The notes beneath the pieces are model-generated. The model worked only from the letters and a program-made list of their open reading frames with translations, was not told the origin of the DNA and ran no database searches. DNA of 64,000 bases, taken from the NCBI RefSeq assembly GCF_007830435.1, contig NZ_VLLC01000007.1, positions 62,001 through 126,000 of the forward strand, in the 5' to 3' direction. How positions within the stretch are numbered: the first letter of the stretch is position 1; each line of letters begins with the position of its first letter. The position numbers were made by a program, and so were the translations under genes. Below, in pieces: positions 61,380-64,000 of the stretch. The stretch is from Desulfobotulus alkaliphilus (GTDB lineage: Bacteria; Desulfobacterota; Desulfobacteria; Desulfobacterales; ASO4-4).

Positions 61380-64000
61380 ATGACAGTATCTGGAATTTAT
61401 GAATCTCTTGTCACACGCCTAATTCAAAAACGATTAGCAGAGCTTGAAGGCTCCTATTTCATCGAAAAACAGAAACTTGACCCTGCTGAGGCGGCAGAAT
61501 ACTTATCTCGTTTTTTATCCCGTGTACTGGTGATTGCTTTTGATTATTTGCCCAGCAATGAAGATAAAGTATTAAAACAAATTGATCTTTCTAATGCACT
61601 GGTCAAATGGCTTGCTGAGTATTTGAATAATGCTGAAATTTCAGAAAATCTCCTTGCATCACAAGGAGAAATACTCACAGCTCTTTTTGAAACGTCTAAT
61701 CCAATTTCAGCAAATTTAAAATCCCATGTATTAAAAATTACTCCAAAAACGGGACTTACTCAAAGTGAACTTTTTACGGGAAGTAATACAGGAATTTCTC
61801 TTGAATCTGAGTTAAAGCGTGAAATTCTATCTTCTGATGAAATCTGCTGGTTGGTTTCATTTATCAAGTGGACTGGCATTAGAATTTTTTCCGATACTCT
61901 TAAAGAAGCTGTTTCAAACGGAACAAAAATAAGAATCATTACAACCTCATATATGGGGGCAACGGATCAAAAAGCCGTAGACTTTCTTGCCAGCCTACCA
62001 AATACAGAAGTTCGTCTCAGTTACAACACGGATCGTGAACGCCTTCATGCCAAAGCCTACCTTTTTCATAGAAAAAGCGGTTTTGATACAGGCTATATTG
62101 GTTCATCCAATCTTTCTCGTTCCGCATTAACAAACGGCCTAGAATGGAATCTCAAAGTAACAACACAAGAAATTCCCCATATTATAAAAAAATTTAAATC
62201 CACCTTTGAAACTTATTGGCAATCTCACGATTTTGAAACTTACCATGCAGGAAATGAAACCCACCGTACCCGTCTCAAAAAAGCCCTTCAAAGCGAGCGT
62301 GGTAGCGGATCATACTCTGAAGAAACGCAATTTTTCTTTGATATTGAACCCCATCCCTACCAGAAAGAAATTCTTGAACGCCTCTTTGTTGAACGAACCA
62401 TACATCACCGTCATAAAAATTTAATCGTAGCTGCAACAGGCACGGGAAAAACTGTTATTTCAGCCTTTGACTTTCGCTCTTTTTATAAAAAAAATCCTTC
62501 TGCAAAACTCCTATTTGTTGCCCATCGTGAAGAAATTCTTAGACAGGCGCTGGCCACCTTCCGAGCTGTTTTACGCACAAGATCTTTTGGTGAGCTCTGG
62601 GTTGGTGGTGTAGAGCCAGACCATTACAAAGAACTCTTCGCATCGGTGCAAACGCTAAATAACCGTATTGATTCTCTGAATATAGCTCATGACTATTTTG
62701 ACTATATTGTTGTGGATGAAGTTCACCATATTGCAGCAAATAGTTACCGTCCTATACTGAATCGTTTTACCCCAAAAATTCTTCTTGGCCTTACGGCTAC
62801 ACCTGAGCGACATGATGGAACCGACATTAGTGAAGATTTTTGCAACACGATTGCTGCAGAACTCCGCCTGCCCGAAGCAATAAACCTACGCCACCTCTGC
62901 CCATTCCAATATTTTGGCGTTGACGATACAGTTGATCTGTCCAACGTCAAGTGGGTAAAAGGAAAATATCTCCCCTCGGAGCTGACGAGAATCTACATGG
63001 CAAATGACCAGCGAGTTGGGCATATTCTCCGTACTATGGAGGACATTCTCGGGAATATTCACAAAATAAAAGCCCTTGCCTTCTGTGTTTCCCAAGACCA
63101 TGCTCAATTTATGGCAGAAAAATTTTGCCTGAAAGGGCTCAAGGCTGGAGTGCTTACCAGTTTAAATTCTCAGGATCGCGTCTGCCTAAGGGAAAAATTG
63201 GTTAAAGGAGAAATAAACATTCTCTGTGTCGTCGATATTTTTAATGAAGGCGTAGATATACCTGAAATTGATACAGTTCTCTTTCTTCGACCAACAGAAA
63301 GTCTTACTATTTTTCTTCAACAATTAGGTCGTGGGCTTCGACTTTCTGAAGGAAAAGATTGCCTGACAGTTTTAGATTTTGTAGGAAACGCACATGCAGA
63401 ATATGATTTTAGCCATAAATTCAGAGCTCTTATTGGAAAAAAACATATTTCGATCATTGATGAAGTTCAAGATGATTTCCCCCATCTTCCTCTGGGTTGT
63501 TCCATTGTTCTTCAGAAACAAGCAAAAGAGGTTATCCTTAAAAACATTCGCAATGCTATTGTAAACAAACAAAAACTTATCAAGTGGATACGTGGATACC
63601 CTAGTCAAACAAACCTCAAATTAACTCTATCCAATTTCATGACCCTCTACCCACAGGTTTCCCTAGAAGATATCTATAAAATCAAAATAAATGGTGGAGG
63701 TGGTTGGTCACGCCTTTGTGTACAAGCAGGATTTGCGGATGACACCCTGAATAAAAAAATTGAACAAGCAATGTTTCGTAGTATATCGAATAGACTTTTA
63801 CAATGCAGTTCTCATTCTTACTTACTTTTTATTCAACAACTTATGAAAAGTGGAACATGGGATACTTCTAATGAAATAGAAAATCAGATGGCGCTTATGG
63901 CCCATTATGATTTCTGGCAAAAACCTGGCAAAGATTTTGGATTTGATACTCTTGAAAAATCACTTTCTGCACTAATCCGTGACAATAAGCTACGCTTAGA
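61380..64000 (+). CDS. PLD-like / superfamily II helicase / DUF3427 protein (runs off the window)
   Basis: From ATG 61380 the frame is open to the last base: at least 873 residues, C-terminus missing. The N-terminal ~280 residues form a phospholipase-D-like nuclease domain with HAKAYLFHRKSGFDTGYIGS and SNLSRSALTNGLEWN (HxK, then GSSN). A DEAD/DEAH helicase follows: Walker A VAATGTGKTVIS, VDEVHHIAAN, LLGLTATPERHDGTD and QQLGRGLRLSEGKDCLTVLD, then the beginning of a DUF3427-type region. Such proteins are widespread in defence islands and are thought to unwind and cut foreign DNA. The AT-rich composition differs from most of the window. GAGG stands ten bases before the ATG. Confidence 0.88.
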   Translation, partial: MTVSGIYESLVTRLIQKRLAELEGSYFIEKQKLDPAEAAEYLSRFLSRVLVIAFDYLPSNEDKVLKQIDLSNALVKWLAEYLNNAEISENLLASQGEILTALFETSNPISANLKSHVLKITPKTGLTQSELFTGSNTGISLESELKREILSSDEICWLVSFIKWTGIRIFSDTLKEAVSNGTKIRIITTSYMGATDQKAVDFLASLPNTEVRLSYNTDRERLHAKAYLFHRKSGFDTGYIGSSNLSRSALTNGLEWNLKVTTQEIPHIIKKFKSTFETYWQSHDFETYHAGNETHRTRLKKALQSERGSGSYSEETQFFFDIEPHPYQKEILERLFVERTIHHRHKNLIVAATGTGKTVISAFDFRSFYKKNPSAKLLFVAHREEILRQALATFRAVLRTRSFGELWVGGVEPDHYKELFASVQTLNNRIDSLNIAHDYFDYIVVDEVHHIAANSYRPILNRFTPKILLGLTATPERHDGTDISEDFCNTIAAELRLPEAINLRHLCPFQYFGVDDTVDLSNVKWVKGKYLPSELTRIYMANDQRVGHILRTMEDILGNIHKIKALAFCVSQDHAQFMAEKFCLKGLKAGVLTSLNSQDRVCLREKLVKGEINILCVVDIFNEGVDIPEIDTVLFLRPTESLTIFLQQLGRGLRLSEGKDCLTVLDFVGNAHAEYDFSHKFRALIGKKHISIIDEVQDDFPHLPLGCSIVLQKQAKEVILKNIRNAIVNKQKLIKWIRGYPSQTNLKLTLSNFMTLYPQVSLEDIYKIKINGGGGWSRLCVQAGFADDTLNKKIEQAMFRSISNRLLQCSSHSYLLFIQQLMKSGTWDTSNEIENQMALMAHYDFWQKPGKDFGFDTLEKSLSALIRDNKLRL

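Noticed and set aside
1-64000. CRISPR arrays, tRNA and rRNA genes
   Set aside because: No regularly spaced repeats and no recognisable tRNA cloverleaf or rRNA sequence were seen by eye.

Overview
This 64 kb window looks like a chromosomal segment of a Gram-negative, probably anaerobic bacterium. The best guess is Desulfobacterota (sulfate-reducer-like). This is inferred from gene content: a chemoreceptor fused to an [FeFe]-hydrogenase-like module, very large hybrid sensor kinases, a TraR/DksA protein, OmpA and several lipoproteins. No rRNA, tRNA or CRISPR array was seen. Most genes share a moderately GC-rich composition. The 1110-aa lipoprotein (49-52 kb), the toxin-antitoxin pair and the helicase at the right edge are visibly more AT-rich and look acquired.

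Layout. 0-8 kb: the end of an unknown gene; a three-gene minus-strand operon (unknown 699-aa protein, phosphatidylserine decarboxylase-like, Lgt-like transferase); a RelB/ParE-type toxin-antitoxin pair with a clear promoter and operator-like inverted repeat; and a PHP-glycosyltransferase fusion. 8-13 kb: three copies of a cassette, each a secreted DUF1566 (C-type-lectin-like) protein with a conserved leader region. They are interrupted by an acetolactate decarboxylase gene and by gene fossils. Their C-terminal segments differ in a way that recalls diversity-generating-retroelement targets. 13-28 kb: phosphorus-related genes (PstS-like/OmpA fusion, alkaline phosphatase, a 2-aminoethylphosphonate-type ABC transporter), a YibE/F membrane protein, the wreck of a type I restriction locus, and a sensor-kinase/GGDEF operon. 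28-41 kb: a DksA-like protein, a chemoreceptor, a 2138-aa Ser/Thr-kinase/histidine-kinase hybrid, RhuM, a truncated AAA ATPase, a PAS-like protein and an acyltransferase.

41.8-56.9 kb holds a condensin-like Wadjet (JetABCD) plasmid-defence locus. jetA, a previously hidden 55-aa ORF, jetB and jetC are contiguous. jetD lies 7 kb away, beyond a 5.6 kb insert that is bounded by a direct duplication of the jetC 3' end plus the araC 5' end. The insert carries a metallopeptidase-like lipoprotein and an AAA/PD-(D/E)XK protein. 57-64 kb: the hydrogenase-like chemoreceptor, a DHH-CBS phosphoesterase, a small basic protein, and the start of a PLD-helicase-DUF3427 protein that runs off the window.

Three copies of a ~345 bp non-autonomous element lie at 13.0, 23.3 and 39.0 kb. 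They have GTAA-starting inverted termini and 8-10 bp target duplications, as in the IS66 family. The first copy is itself interrupted by two 71-bp palindrome-ended mini-elements. Together with the toxin-antitoxin pair, restriction remnant, RhuM, truncated AAA ATPase, Wadjet and DUF3427 helicase, this gives the window the character of a scattered defence and mobile-DNA region between signalling and phosphorus-uptake genes.
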